The translations under genes and the position numbers were made by a program. 64,000 nucleotides of DNA from Prochlorococcus sp. AG-673-L20. Its GTDB lineage: Bacteria; Cyanobacteriota; Cyanobacteriia; PCC-6307; Cyanobiaceae. The stretch lies in contig QCTN01000002.1 of NCBI GenBank assembly GCA_003211135.1, positions 1 to 64,000 on the forward strand, read 5' to 3'. This document shows positions 54,364 through 64,000 of this stretch, piece by piece. The notes below the pieces were generated by a model, which ran no database searches, was not told where the DNA came from, and worked only from the letters and a program-made list of their open reading frames with translations. How positions within the stretch are numbered: position 1 is the stretch's first letter; each line of letters opens with the position of its first letter.

Positions 54364-55569
54364 TTATGGTCTTTTATTAATAAATTTATTTAAAATAGAT
54401 TTTTTTTGTAATAGCCAAGAAGCTGTAGATTTTAAGCTTTTGCTAATATCAGGCATTTTTGAAGCATAAATCAATCTTCTTGCCTCAAATGCCAATTTGC
54501 CAGATAAAGTCACACCTAAAGCAGAAACAGATGCTTCGCCAATTCCTAAACTAATCATTTCACCATTATCTTCAAAATCAAAAGGTAACAGATCTTTTTC
54601 TCGACAAAGTAGTTCGATATTTTTAGCAAGATGATTTCCTTGTTGCATTGCAACTTGAGCGGTCAAAGGCAAATCCTCCATACCTTTAATGATTGAAATA
54701 TCTCCAATAGCAAAAGAGTTTACACAATTATCTATTTGAAAATTTTCATTCACTAGAATTCTTCCATCTTTTTGTGTGACTTGTTCGTCAATGTAGGGGA
54801 GATTAGGTTTGACCCCAGCAGTCCAAATCACAACATCTTGATCTAAGACTTTAATCTCGGAACCAGCCAAAATACTAATTTTTTGATCAGAAATTTCTTG
54901 AACAGTTGAATTTAAAAAAACATTTATTTTTCTTCTTTCTAAAGCTTTCTCCGCTTCTTCTCGATTAAAGATCTTATTTCGACCTAAAATCTCATTAGAC
55001 CTTTCAACAATACTTATATCAAATTTATTTTTATATGTATCATTAATCTTGCATGCGATCTCTACCCCCGAAGGACCAGCTCCAATTACAAATAAGTTTC
55101 TCTTTATTTTGTCATTTTGAAATTTTTGTAAAAACGACTTTAATTTTTTAAGATCATTTAAATTATTAAAAAAATAACAATTTTCATCTACACCTTTCAC
55201 TGAAAAATTACTAGATACGGATCCTGTACAAAGAATCAAACATTCATAACATATATTTAAATCATCACTAAATTCGAGAATCTTTTCATCAAATCTAATT
55301 TTAGTTAAACAATTCCTTAGAAAAGTAATACCTAAATTTGAAAATATATTTAAAAATTCAGGAGCAGTCTCCCACATTGATAATTCTTCGCTTAATACTT
55401 CATACATTAAAGGTTTAAATATAAACTTTGCTTCAGAATCAACGACTAGTATTGGCAAAGCAGGATTAAGTCTTTTTAAGTTTGAAGCAACTGTCATACC
55501 TCCAAAGCCTGCGCCAACTATTACTATTGGTTTTTTTATTGATTTCATGAAGAATATATTGTTAAACAT
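54364..55569 (-). CDS. Type II NADH dehydrogenase
   Basis: IVIVGAGFGGMTVASNL; VIGAGPSGVEIA; FAIGDIS. Confidence 0.93.
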   Translation of the reverse strand: MFNNIFFMKSIKKPIVIVGAGFGGMTVASNLKRLNPALPILVVDSEAKFIFKPLMYEVLSEELSMWETAPEFLNIFSNLGITFLRNCLTKIRFDEKILEFSDDLNICYECLILCTGSVSSNFSVKGVDENCYFFNNLNDLKKLKSFLQKFQNDKIKRNLFVIGAGPSGVEIACKINDTYKNKFDISIVERSNEILGRNKIFNREEAEKALERRKINVFLNSTVQEISDQKISILAGSEIKVLDQDVVIWTAGVKPNLPYIDEQVTQKDGRILVNENFQIDNCVNSFAIGDISIIKGMEDLPLTAQVAMQQGNHLAKNIELLCREKDLLPFDFEDNGEMISLGIGEASVSALGVTLSGKLAFEARRLIYASKMPDISKSLKSTASWLLQKKSILNKFINKRP

Positions 55570-55638
55570 AAATGTATTATTAAATTAAACGAATAATATT
55601 CAAACTGAGCGAAATAACCTCTAAATCCCTAACTACCT

Positions 55639-56367
55639 TTGATAATGATTGAGAAAACGCTAGAAAATATTCAACTTAATTTAAAAGGGCATAATAAAAA
55701 ATTAAAAGATATGACTCCGAAAGAAATAATATTATGGGGTTATAAAAACTTTGATAATCACTTTGCTATTACAACAAGCTTTGGGATACAATCATCAGTT
55801 ATTTTACATATGGTGCATGAACACTCACTACAAAAAAAAATTAAGATTTTCTGGATTGATACAGGTTACTTACCCTCAGAGACTTATAAATATGCAGAGA
55901 GACTAATTAACGATTTATCTTTAGAAATTGAGGTTTTACAAAGTGAACTATCTCCAGCAAGAATGGAATCTCTTTATGGAAAACTTTGGGAAACTAATAA
56001 ATCTAGTGATTTAGATAAATACCATGACATAAGAAAAATCAAACCTTTAGAAAATGCTTTAGATAAACACGACATATTCTGCTGGGCTAGCGGTGTGAGG
56101 TCGGAGCAAACGAATAATAGGAATAAAATGCATTTCGTTGACGTAATACGTAAACGACTTTCTTTAAGGCCCTTACTTAACTGGAAAAACAAAGATATTT
56201 TTTATTACATGAAAGATAATCAATTACCGTCACACCCACTTTTCTCAGAAGGTTATTCAACTGTTGGAGATTGGCATTCTAGTGCTCCTGAAAGTATTGA
56301 TAACGAAGGCAGGAAAACAAGATTTGGCGGAATGAAGCAAGAATGTGGAATTCATACTGAAAATTAA
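55639..56367 (+). CDS. cysH: Phosphoadenylyl-sulfate reductase
   Basis: PAPS reductase fold motifs (FWIDTGYLPSETYKYAERL) and C-terminal ECGIH. Confidence 0.93.
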   Translation: MIMIEKTLENIQLNLKGHNKKLKDMTPKEIILWGYKNFDNHFAITTSFGIQSSVILHMVHEHSLQKKIKIFWIDTGYLPSETYKYAERLINDLSLEIEVLQSELSPARMESLYGKLWETNKSSDLDKYHDIRKIKPLENALDKHDIFCWASGVRSEQTNNRNKMHFVDVIRKRLSLRPLLNWKNKDIFYYMKDNQLPSHPLFSEGYSTVGDWHSSAPESIDNEGRKTRFGGMKQECGIHTEN

Positions 56368-56384
56368 ATTTTTCTTTAAGGACT

Positions 56385-57101
56385 ATGATCGATGATATTA
56401 ATTTCCTTTTAGTTGGCAATAGCAGGCTTCACTGGGCACAAAATTTACAAACAAAGTATAAGTTTTTTCACACACAAAAAAATAATAATGTGCCTCAAAA
56501 TATCAATTTAAATAATTTAATTTGGGCATCAGTAGGGAAATTACCAGATTTGTCTCTTAAGCAAGAAAATAGAATCTCAACTCAAGATATTAAATTAAAA
56601 AACCTTCCGAATCATTTTGGGGTTGATAGAGCTTTTGCTTGTTTGGAAGCTTTAAAAATAATAAAGAACCCATCCAGAAAAGAACTATTAATAGCAGATT
56701 TTGGGACAACTTTGTCTCTGACGAAGTTAACTGCACAAGGCTCTATTATCGGTGGACAAATAACACCTGGTTTTCTGACACAGCTAAGATCTATGGAAAA
56801 ATATACCAAGAATCTCGAAGCTCCTAAAAAGTATGATATTCCTCTTCAAGATTTTTCAATTAATACAGAAGATTCAATGTTAAAAGGAGTATCTAACTCT
56901 CTAATGGGAGTGATTAATTTATCATTTAACCCTACTAAGGATATTTTGATTTTGTGCGGAGGCGACGCTGAATTAATTGGTAGTCTATTAAAGCAAAAGA
57001 AAGAAGAAATTATTATCGCCCCGAATTTAGTTATGCAAGGTATGATCACACACTTCAATCATAAGAATATTTACCTTAATCCTAAATCTGAAATAATATG
57101 A
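56385..57101 (+). CDS. coaX: Type III pantothenate kinase-like protein
   Basis: FLLVGNSRLHWA, NHFGVDRAFACLEA, LIADFGTTLSL, GGQITPGF. Confidence 0.82.
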   Translation: MIDDINFLLVGNSRLHWAQNLQTKYKFFHTQKNNNVPQNINLNNLIWASVGKLPDLSLKQENRISTQDIKLKNLPNHFGVDRAFACLEALKIIKNPSRKELLIADFGTTLSLTKLTAQGSIIGGQITPGFLTQLRSMEKYTKNLEAPKKYDIPLQDFSINTEDSMLKGVSNSLMGVINLSFNPTKDILILCGGDAELIGSLLKQKKEEIIIAPNLVMQGMITHFNHKNIYLNPKSEII

Positions 57102-57538
57102 TCTGCCATAATAGCTGCCTTAACCTTAAAGTAAATTTTTTCGACTTTACCATCAACATCAATTAAAAAAGTATTTCTCATCATTCCCATATATTCCTTG
57201 CCCATAAATTTTTTAAGGCCATAACTATCATAATCAGAAGATGTTTTATAAGGTTCTGGGTCGGTCAAGAGAACGAAAGGTAAGTCAAATTTTTCGATGA
57301 ATTTCTGATGTGAAGCAGCGTTATCTTTACTAATTCCCAGAACTACAAAGTTGTTTTCCTTAAGCAAATCCCAATTTTCTTTAAAATTACAAGCCTCTTT
57401 AGTACATCCTGGAGTATTATCTTTTGGATAAAAATATAGTATTATTCTTTTACCTTTAAAATCTTTTAAAGACACATCTTTTTCAAAAGAGTCTTTTAAA
57501 TTAAATTCTGGTGCTTTATCACCAACCTTAAGAGCCAT
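57071..57538 (-). CDS. bcp: Peroxiredoxin, BCP family
   Basis: VGDKAPEFNLKD; YFYPKDNTPGCTKEACNF. Start revised to MALKVGDK. Confidence 0.95.
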   Translation of the reverse strand: MALKVGDKAPEFNLKDSFEKDVSLKDFKGKRIILYFYPKDNTPGCTKEACNFKENWDLLKENNFVVLGISKDNAASHQKFIEKFDLPFVLLTDPEPYKTSSDYDSYGLKKFMGKEYMGMMRNTFLIDVDGKVEKIYFKVKAAIMADHIISDLGLR

Positions 57539-58194
57539 TGACATTATTAAATAACTATGAATATAAAATACCAAAAATCTGGTTTCATGAGATAAAAGGT
57601 GTACAAGATGTCGCAACACTGAAAGAACTTGAAATCGCAAAAAAGCTTTCTAGACCTCGAGCAAATATTTTTTTAGAAAGCAGAGCCTACATAAGACAAT
57701 GTTTAGGAAATCTTTTCAATTTAAATCCATTAGAGGTACCTTTAATTGCAAATCCAGGAGAACCTCCTGGATTACCAAAAGGGATGGGGTATTGTAGTTT
57801 TAGTCATTGCAATGATGCGATTATATTAGTTTGGCATGAAAACAAAATTGGGATTGATATTGAGAGACTTGATAGAGATTTCAATTATACAAAATTAGCG
57901 AAAAAATATTTCTTCAAATCAAATAGTTCAAATACTACGAGCGAATCATATAAAAACACCATCTTAAATCAATGGTGTGCGGTTGAGGCCGCCATAAAAT
58001 GGGATCAAGGTAAGTTAGCTGAAGACATAAAGGAATGGCAATATTCTGAAAATGACAAAATCCTATTTCATAAAAAGAAGAAACTGAAGTTAAAATTTAC
58101 CCAAATTAATTTATATAAATGGACTATCTCTTTAGCTTATAAAGATAACTCTCGCTTTATGCCTAATATTATTTGCAGCTCAAAAATAGTCTAA
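57538..58194 (+). CDS. 4'-phosphopantetheinyl transferase
   Basis: FSHCNDAIILVWHENKIGIDIERLDRDF; NQWCAVEAAIKWDQG. TTG start overlapping the divergent bcp start. Confidence 0.88.
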   Translation: MTLLNNYEYKIPKIWFHEIKGVQDVATLKELEIAKKLSRPRANIFLESRAYIRQCLGNLFNLNPLEVPLIANPGEPPGLPKGMGYCSFSHCNDAIILVWHENKIGIDIERLDRDFNYTKLAKKYFFKSNSSNTTSESYKNTILNQWCAVEAAIKWDQGKLAEDIKEWQYSENDKILFHKKKKLKLKFTQINLYKWTISLAYKDNSRFMPNIICSSKIV

Positions 58195-59480
58195 CTTTTT
58201 TGTTTTTTTTGTAAATCTTCATATTTATTTTTTTCCCATCCAGAATCTTTTGGTTTCCAAAACTTCAGTCCTTTTAAATCTGTTGGCAGATATTCTTGTT
58301 GCAACCAGTTCCCTTGACAGTTATGTGGATTTAAGTAATTACTAGCATTATTTTTCAGATGACTGGGAACTAACGATACACTAGTAGACTTGATAGCCTC
58401 TACCGCTTTAAAAATTGATTTGGTACTATTACTCTTTGGAGAAATTGCTAAATATAAAGAAGCCTGTGAAAGAAAAAATAATCCTTCAGGAAAACCAACT
58501 CGATCAAAAGCATCACAACATGATTGCACAACAACTATTGCATTGGGATCTGCAAGACCTATATCCTCACAAGCAGAAATCAAAAGTCTTCTAAAAATAA
58601 AATTTGGATCTTCACCAGCCTCTACCATATTGGCAAGCCAATATAAAGTCGCATCTGGGTCTGAACCTCTAATAGATTTTATAAATGCACTAATAACATC
58701 AAAATGGTTTTGTCCATTTTTGTCATATAAAATATTTTTCTTTTGGATTGAATCTTCAGCAATTGGAAGATCAATAACAACTATGTTTTCTTTATTTTCC
58801 TTCGTAATATTTATACTCAACTCTAAAGCGTTTATGAGATTCCTCGCATCACCTCCAGAAAATTTTATTAAATGATTCATTGCCTCTTCTTTTATTTCAA
58901 TAGCTTTGGAATCTTGAAGGCAAGAGTAATACTTTATTACTTTTGCAATTATTTTCTTCAAATCATTTTTATTTAGAGGATGTAATGAGAAAATACGAGA
59001 TCTACTAATTAGAGCTTTATTTACTGCAAAGAAAGGGTTTTCTGTAGTAGCACCAATAAAAGTAATGGTGCCATTTTCAATTGAGGGCAATAAAGCATCT
59101 TGTTGGACTGAGGTGAATCTATGTACCTCATCTATAAATAAAATTGTTTTCCTATTTGAACTAAGTAACCTTTCCTTTGCATTAGCAATCTCAGTTCTTA
59201 ACTCCTTAATACTAGACAAAACAGCATTCAACTTAATTAAAGAGGAACGAGTATTAGAAGATATAATCTCAATTAAAGTTGTTTTACCTACACCAGGTGG
59301 TCCAGAAAAAATAATATTGCCAACCTTGTCATTCAAGATTGAATTTCTCAATAAAGAATTATTTCCTAAGATACATTCTTGACCGAAAAAGTCATCTAAA
59401 TTTTTTGGTCTTAATTTATCAGCTAATGGCGCGTTACTTTGTATTCGATAAGTATCATTAAATAAGTTATCTGACTCCAT
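58191..59480 (-). CDS. rarA: Replication-associated recombination ATPase RarA (MgsA)
   Basis: LADKLRPKNLDDFFGQ; FSGPPGVGKTTL; IGATTENPFF. Confidence 0.93.
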   Translation of the reverse strand: MESDNLFNDTYRIQSNAPLADKLRPKNLDDFFGQECILGNNSLLRNSILNDKVGNIIFSGPPGVGKTTLIEIISSNTRSSLIKLNAVLSSIKELRTEIANAKERLLSSNRKTILFIDEVHRFTSVQQDALLPSIENGTITFIGATTENPFFAVNKALISRSRIFSLHPLNKNDLKKIIAKVIKYYSCLQDSKAIEIKEEAMNHLIKFSGGDARNLINALELSINITKENKENIVVIDLPIAEDSIQKKNILYDKNGQNHFDVISAFIKSIRGSDPDATLYWLANMVEAGEDPNFIFRRLLISACEDIGLADPNAIVVVQSCCDAFDRVGFPEGLFFLSQASLYLAISPKSNSTKSIFKAVEAIKSTSVSLVPSHLKNNASNYLNPHNCQGNWLQQEYLPTDLKGLKFWKPKDSGWEKNKYEDLQKKQKS

Positions 59481-59516
59481 ATTTTTTAATCTAACGAATA
59501 AATCACTTTAAAAAAA

Positions 59517-61154
59517 TTATGTAATAACAGTAGGTTTTTCCATTTTAGTAAGTTTTGAAATATTTAATAAATGATCTAAATCATTAATTAAAGATTTTAG
59601 AGCAATTTGAGGATTTAAAGCTAAATCATTTTGAGAACTTGCAAATTTTTCGAAATATAATCTTAAGGTTGAACCTTTTGTACCAGTACCTGACAAACGT
59701 AAGATTACTCTGGAATTATCCTCGAGTATGATTCTTAATCCTTGATTTTTACTAATAGAATTATCTACTGGATCTAAATATGCAAAGTTATCTGCTTGTT
59801 TTACTAGATTTCCAGCAAACCTACTATCTTTTAAACTTGAAAGCATAGAAGATAAATTATTGAATATTTGATTTGCAATAGTAGAAGGAATAGCTTCATA
59901 ATCATGCCTTGAATAATAATTTCTTCCATATTGTTTCCAGTGGTTTTGAATTAATTCACTAACTGAACAATTTTTTACAGCTAAAATTTGTAACCAATAT
60001 AAAACAGCCCATAAGCCATCTTTTTCTCTGACATGATTACTACCAGTTCCAAAGCTTTCCTCTCCACAAATTGTGATTAAATTAGAGTCTAAAAGATTTC
60101 CAAAAAATTTCCATCCAGTTGGTGTCTCAAAACAAGGAATATTTAAAGCACGAGCAACAAAGTCTACTGCTGAACTCGTAGGCATAGATCGTGCGACACC
60201 AGCAATACCATCTTTATATCCTGGTATACAATTTGTATTAGCAGTAATAACTGCCAGACTATCACTCGGATTTACGAAACATCCCTGACCTAAGATCATA
60301 TTTCTATCACCATCACCATCACATGCAGCTCCAAAACTATAGGCTTTTTTAACTAATAATAAATCCGCCAATTTAGAAGCATAAGTAAGATTTGGATCAG
60401 GATGTAAACCTCCAAAATCCTCTAGAGGTATTCCATTCATGACACAATCATCAATGAGACCCATTTTTTCAACAAAAATATTTTTTGCATATGGACCAGT
60501 AACTGCATTCATTGCATCAAAAATTAAAGAGAAATCATTTTTAAGAAAATCACTTATTTGATCTAAATCAAAAATATTCTCCATTAAATTTGAATAATCC
60601 TTTAATCCATCAATTATTTCTAATGAAGTTTCACCAAACGAGAATATACCAAACTTATCTAAGTCTGGGATTTTAATATTGCTAATTTTGTAACTCTTAA
60701 GTGATTGAGAACATTGGAATATTTGATTTGTAATTGACTCAGAAGCAGGCCCACCATTAGCAGTGTTTAATTTAACTCCGAAATCCCCGTCAATACCACC
60801 AGGATTATGGCTTGCCGAAAGAATAATTCCTCCAATAGCCTCTTCTTTTCTTATCAAATTAGAAGCCGCAGGTGTAGATAATAAACCATTTTTTGGAATA
60901 ATAACTTTTCCAACTTTATGAGCTACACATATTTGAATAATCTTCCTGATTGCTTCGATATTCCCATATCTGCCATCTCCACCAACAACTAAAGTTGACC
61001 CTCGTAGATTTTTAAGTGATTTAAAAATTGCCTCTATAAATATTTCCAAGTAATGCTCTTCTTTAAACCTTAAAGTACTTTTTCTTAAACCAGAAGTACC
61101 TGGTTTCTGATCTAGAAAAGGATTTTTTATATTAATAACATTAACTTCATTCAT
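59517..61154 (-). CDS. pgm: Phosphoglucomutase
   Basis: GTSGLRKS; LSASHNPGG; CDGDGDRNMI; GEESFGTGSNHVREKDG. Confidence 0.95.
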   Translation of the reverse strand: MNEVNVINIKNPFLDQKPGTSGLRKSTLRFKEEHYLEIFIEAIFKSLKNLRGSTLVVGGDGRYGNIEAIRKIIQICVAHKVGKVIIPKNGLLSTPAASNLIRKEEAIGGIILSASHNPGGIDGDFGVKLNTANGGPASESITNQIFQCSQSLKSYKISNIKIPDLDKFGIFSFGETSLEIIDGLKDYSNLMENIFDLDQISDFLKNDFSLIFDAMNAVTGPYAKNIFVEKMGLIDDCVMNGIPLEDFGGLHPDPNLTYASKLADLLLVKKAYSFGAACDGDGDRNMILGQGCFVNPSDSLAVITANTNCIPGYKDGIAGVARSMPTSSAVDFVARALNIPCFETPTGWKFFGNLLDSNLITICGEESFGTGSNHVREKDGLWAVLYWLQILAVKNCSVSELIQNHWKQYGRNYYSRHDYEAIPSTIANQIFNNLSSMLSSLKDSRFAGNLVKQADNFAYLDPVDNSISKNQGLRIILEDNSRVILRLSGTGTKGSTLRLYFEKFASSQNDLALNPQIALKSLINDLDHLLNISKLTKMEKPTVIT

Positions 61155-61188
61155 GATTTCTATAAAACTTAGAAAAAATCTAACTAAA

Positions 61189-61359
61189 TTAATGTGGCAT
61201 TTCGGATGTTCTTAACATAGCGATAAACCATAAAGAGGAAATAAGTAATGCGCTTAGAATTCCATAATTAACTCCAAACTTAGAAATAGTAATAGGAACT
61301 ATCAAAGGGAAAGTTAAAGCTCCAAATAAAGGTGTAAAAGCAACAATTTTTTTTAGCAT
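61189..61359 (-). CDS. Small two-TM hypothetical protein (56 aa)
   Basis: Not in the ORF track. Reads MLKKIVAFTPLFGALTFPLIVPITISKFGVNYGILSALLISSLWFIAMLRTSEMPH. Confidence 0.6.
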   Translation of the reverse strand: MLKKIVAFTPLFGALTFPLIVPITISKFGVNYGILSALLISSLWFIAMLRTSEMPH

Positions 61360-61375
61360 TGATTAATTAATTTAT

Positions 61376-62482
61376 TTAAAACCATTCTGTCTCAGCATTA
61401 TCTTTGTCATTTGTATCGTCAAGAGGAGTAATTCTATCAAATTTCATTGTAATGCTTTTTTCTTGGGCACCAGAAGTATCAACAGCTTTAATTTCGTATT
61501 TTTGAGAACCATCTCTAAAAGGAACTTGAAGTCTAAAAGTACCGTCTGCAGCCAAAGGAACTTCTTCTTCACCAATAGTTAATTTGGCAGATGGATCTGT
61601 TGCTCCATAAACAATTAATTCTGAATCAGCAATTAACCAAAAAGATTTATTTTTAACTATTCCACTACCAGATTCATTTAAGCCTGAAGACCATTGCCCT
61701 GCACCAGAATCGTTGAGATTTGAGTTTAATTTTTTGGAATTCATGTTTTCCATAAATTCTTCAGAACCTACTTTTCTTCTTGTAGGAAAACTTGTTGCTG
61801 CCTGGTATAAGCGCTCATGCAAATCATTATTTTCTTGTACCTGTGGGTTTTGCATAATTGAAGGAGGCTCAGATGATGCAGGAGTATCTAGATTAAAGGG
61901 AACAAATTTATCTAAAATCTGCTCTGAAGGCTGAGTACCTGGCACATGACTTACAGAGGAAAAAGCTAATGACATCCATTTAAAGCCGTATTTGTAACCC
62001 AATTCAACCTTATAATCCCTATCAGCTAGAGGAATGGGCAAATACCATTCGGTACTATAACTATCTACAGCAATTTCTCTTAAGGTGCCTTGATTTAGAT
62101 TTCCTTCACCAATACCTGAGGCATCATATAAACGTAGACATAATTTATTAGCACCTAAAGACTGAGCTTTATCTCTATCGCTTTCAGAGATTTGCCAAAA
62201 TACATATGCCCATTCTGGGTCTCTGGGTAAAAAAACTAGTTGTGTATTAACCTCTTCTTTTACTGACTCAGTAGTAAGATCAGAATTCTTTAGAGAAGTA
62301 TTTTTTGTAACAGTTTTATTAGATGTTTCGGTAACTTTATTTTGATATTTATCAATGAGATCAACTAATATTGCTTTTGTCTTTCTACTGTATAAAGGGA
62401 CAGATAATTTACTAGCTTCTTGTCGCAGTTGTCTGAGGGTTAGACTAAGTAAATATTCTTTATTCTTGATCCCATCAACCAC
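61376..62482 (-). CDS. DUF4912 domain protein with SAP-like N-terminus
   Basis: LTLRQLRQEASKLSVPLYSRKTKAILVDLI; LPRDPEWAYVFWQISESDRDKA. Confidence 0.85.
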   Translation of the reverse strand: MVDGIKNKEYLLSLTLRQLRQEASKLSVPLYSRKTKAILVDLIDKYQNKVTETSNKTVTKNTSLKNSDLTTESVKEEVNTQLVFLPRDPEWAYVFWQISESDRDKAQSLGANKLCLRLYDASGIGEGNLNQGTLREIAVDSYSTEWYLPIPLADRDYKVELGYKYGFKWMSLAFSSVSHVPGTQPSEQILDKFVPFNLDTPASSEPPSIMQNPQVQENNDLHERLYQAATSFPTRRKVGSEEFMENMNSKKLNSNLNDSGAGQWSSGLNESGSGIVKNKSFWLIADSELIVYGATDPSAKLTIGEEEVPLAADGTFRLQVPFRDGSQKYEIKAVDTSGAQEKSITMKFDRITPLDDTNDKDNAETEWF

Positions 62483-62746
62483 TTTTAAAACTCCATAAAT
62501 TCCATGGGATCAGTATGTTCTTTTTTTTTGCAGTTTGGGTGACATTAGAGGCAGTCGTCAGGATCTTCTGACTACTTTCAAGTTTCTAAATTTTACAACT
62601 TTCTTATAAGTAACTGGTATAAGTGAATTTTTGAGAAATCTAGAAATCTATAACTTGTAAATTAATTTTCTATTTTTTTAAATTTTATTACCTTGAATTG
62701 TTAAGAACTCAACAAAAATATATTTTTTCTTCGGGATCACTTCATA

Positions 62747-63109
62747 TTAATTTTCCTGATTTTGTTCAACTAAATTGATTAAATCGTCAAGTTCCAATTC
62801 TTTAAAATTTTTTTTAATACTCTTAGAAAAAAAGTTTATTTTTTTAGCAGCAAGAGACATTTGTTCATAAAAAAGTTGATTGAAATTTTTATCATTGAAC
62901 TTTTGGGATTTTTTTTCACACCATTTTTTAAGGAGTTCATCTTCTTCAAAAAGGGATTTTTCATCTTTTTCTATTTCCTTGAAGATTTCAAGACAGTGGG
63001 CAAGCAACCGAACATGGTGCTTTTTGATTATGGGCAAATTCAGTTGATCTATATTTTTCGCGATCTCATCGCTTAACGGACTTGGAAAAGAATTTGTTTG
63101 ATTAGACAT
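62747..63109 (-). CDS. Hypothetical acidic/basic helical protein
   Basis: 120-aa ORF, Lys/Glu-rich, ATG start. Confidence 0.65.
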   Translation of the reverse strand: MSNQTNSFPSPLSDEIAKNIDQLNLPIIKKHHVRLLAHCLEIFKEIEKDEKSLFEEDELLKKWCEKKSQKFNDKNFNQLFYEQMSLAAKKINFFSKSIKKNFKELELDDLINLVEQNQEN

Positions 63110-63206
63110 TAATTTTTAAATTTAATTAAAGATAAAAACTCAATATTGGGCACATATTTAGCTAAAGTATAAAAAACTAATTGTAATAGATTAATTTATA
63201 GAAATT

Positions 63207-64000
63207 ATGGTAAGTGAAAATTTAGTTAAAGATGTCGTATCTGAACCATACAAATATGGTTTCGTTACCGATATCGAAACTGAAAAGATTTCCAAAGGGT
63301 TAAATGAAGATACAATTCGATTAATTTCAGAAAAAAAAGAAGAGCCTGAATATCTTCTTAATTTTAGACTTAATGCCTTTAGAAAATGGCAAAAAATGAA
63401 GGAGCCTAACTGGGCAGATTTAGGTTACAAAAAGATTGATTATCAAGATATAATTTATTATTCTGCACCCAAACAAAAAGAAAAAATCTCTAGCTTAGAT
63501 GAAGTTGATCCCAAGCTCCTAGAAACTTTTGATAAATTAGGAATTCCTCTTACTGAACAAAAAAAACTTACAAACGTTGCTGTTGATGCAGTATTTGATA
63601 GTGTCTCAATTGCAACAACCTTCAGAAAAGAACTTGCCGAGCATGGAGTAATATTTTGTTCTATAAGTGAAGCAGTCAAAGATTACTCACATTTAATAGA
63701 GAAATATTTAGGTTCTGTAGTACCGGTAAATGATAATTACTTTGCTGCATTAAACTCTGCTGTTTTTAGTGATGGTTCATTCGTTTACATCCCAAAAGGG
63801 GTTAAATGTCCGATGGATCTTTCATCCTATTTTAGGATCAATAGTGGGGATTCTGGTCAGTTTGAAAGAACTCTAATCATCGCAGAAGAATATAGCTCCG
63901 TCAGCTACCTTGAAGGATGTACTGCTCCAATGTTTGATACCAATACTTTGCACGCGGCGGTAGTGGAACTTATCGCCTTAGACGATGCCTCAATTAAATA
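63207..64000 (+). CDS. sufB: Fe-S cluster assembly protein SufB (3' truncated by the window)
   Basis: Reads [41 protein letters not shown]...[47 protein letters not shown]; open to the window end. Confidence 0.95.
   Translation, partial: MVSENLVKDVVSEPYKYGFVTDIETEKISKGLNEDTIRLISEKKEEPEYLLNFRLNAFRKWQKMKEPNWADLGYKKIDYQDIIYYSAPKQKEKISSLDEVDPKLLETFDKLGIPLTEQKKLTNVAVDAVFDSVSIATTFRKELAEHGVIFCSISEAVKDYSHLIEKYLGSVVPVNDNYFAALNSAVFSDGSFVYIPKGVKCPMDLSSYFRINSGDSGQFERTLIIAEEYSSVSYLEGCTAPMFDTNTLHAAVVELIALDDASIK

Noticed and set aside
56639-56827. Second plus-strand frame inside coaX
   Set aside because: Alternative frame of a well-supported gene with a random-looking sequence.
58390-58875. 161-aa plus-strand ORF antisense to rarA
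   Set aside because: Shadow ORF opposite a conserved AAA+ gene.

Overview
The window is about 30% GC, densely coded, and looks like core chromosome of a high-light Prochlorococcus or a close relative. That assignment rests on gene content, order and protein character; no search was run. Most of it is housekeeping: carotenoid genes (crtP-crtB, crtQ), NDH-1 subunits (ndhM, ndhO), fatty-acid/phospholipid genes (plsX-fabH-fabD-plsC), the response regulators RpaB and RpaA, radA, ycf3, a Cu P-type ATPase-tmk-holB operon, cysK, hemD, rbfA, aroK, a pterin-like gene pair, rimO, nadB, htrA, an ABC-F ATPase, ktrAB plus an SLC13-like permease, ndh-2, cysH, coaX, bcp, a PPTase, rarA, pgm and the start of sufB. 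I read several small genes missing from the ORF track directly from the sequence: a PetL-like 30-aa peptide, a high-light-inducible (Hli) protein, a Cys-containing 47-aa ORF, a 56-aa membrane ORF, and a TsaB-like gene with no canonical start codon. The most unusual region is about 17.1-19.4 kb. There the 3' end of tRNA-Asn plus its intrinsic terminator is duplicated as a 74-bp imperfect direct repeat (63/74 identities by hand). The repeats flank a gene for an orphan zinc-ribbon membrane protein, which resembles a decayed tRNA-targeting integrative islet. Other points of interest are a repetitive Ala/Val/Ser/Asn-rich N-terminal extension on PlsX, an orphan Nif11-like leader peptide ending in GG-Leu, a tandem PTPS protein with one apparently degenerate domain, and a 26-bp perfect palindrome built from CAATTG units. 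I saw no CRISPR array, prophage, transposase or clear defence system.
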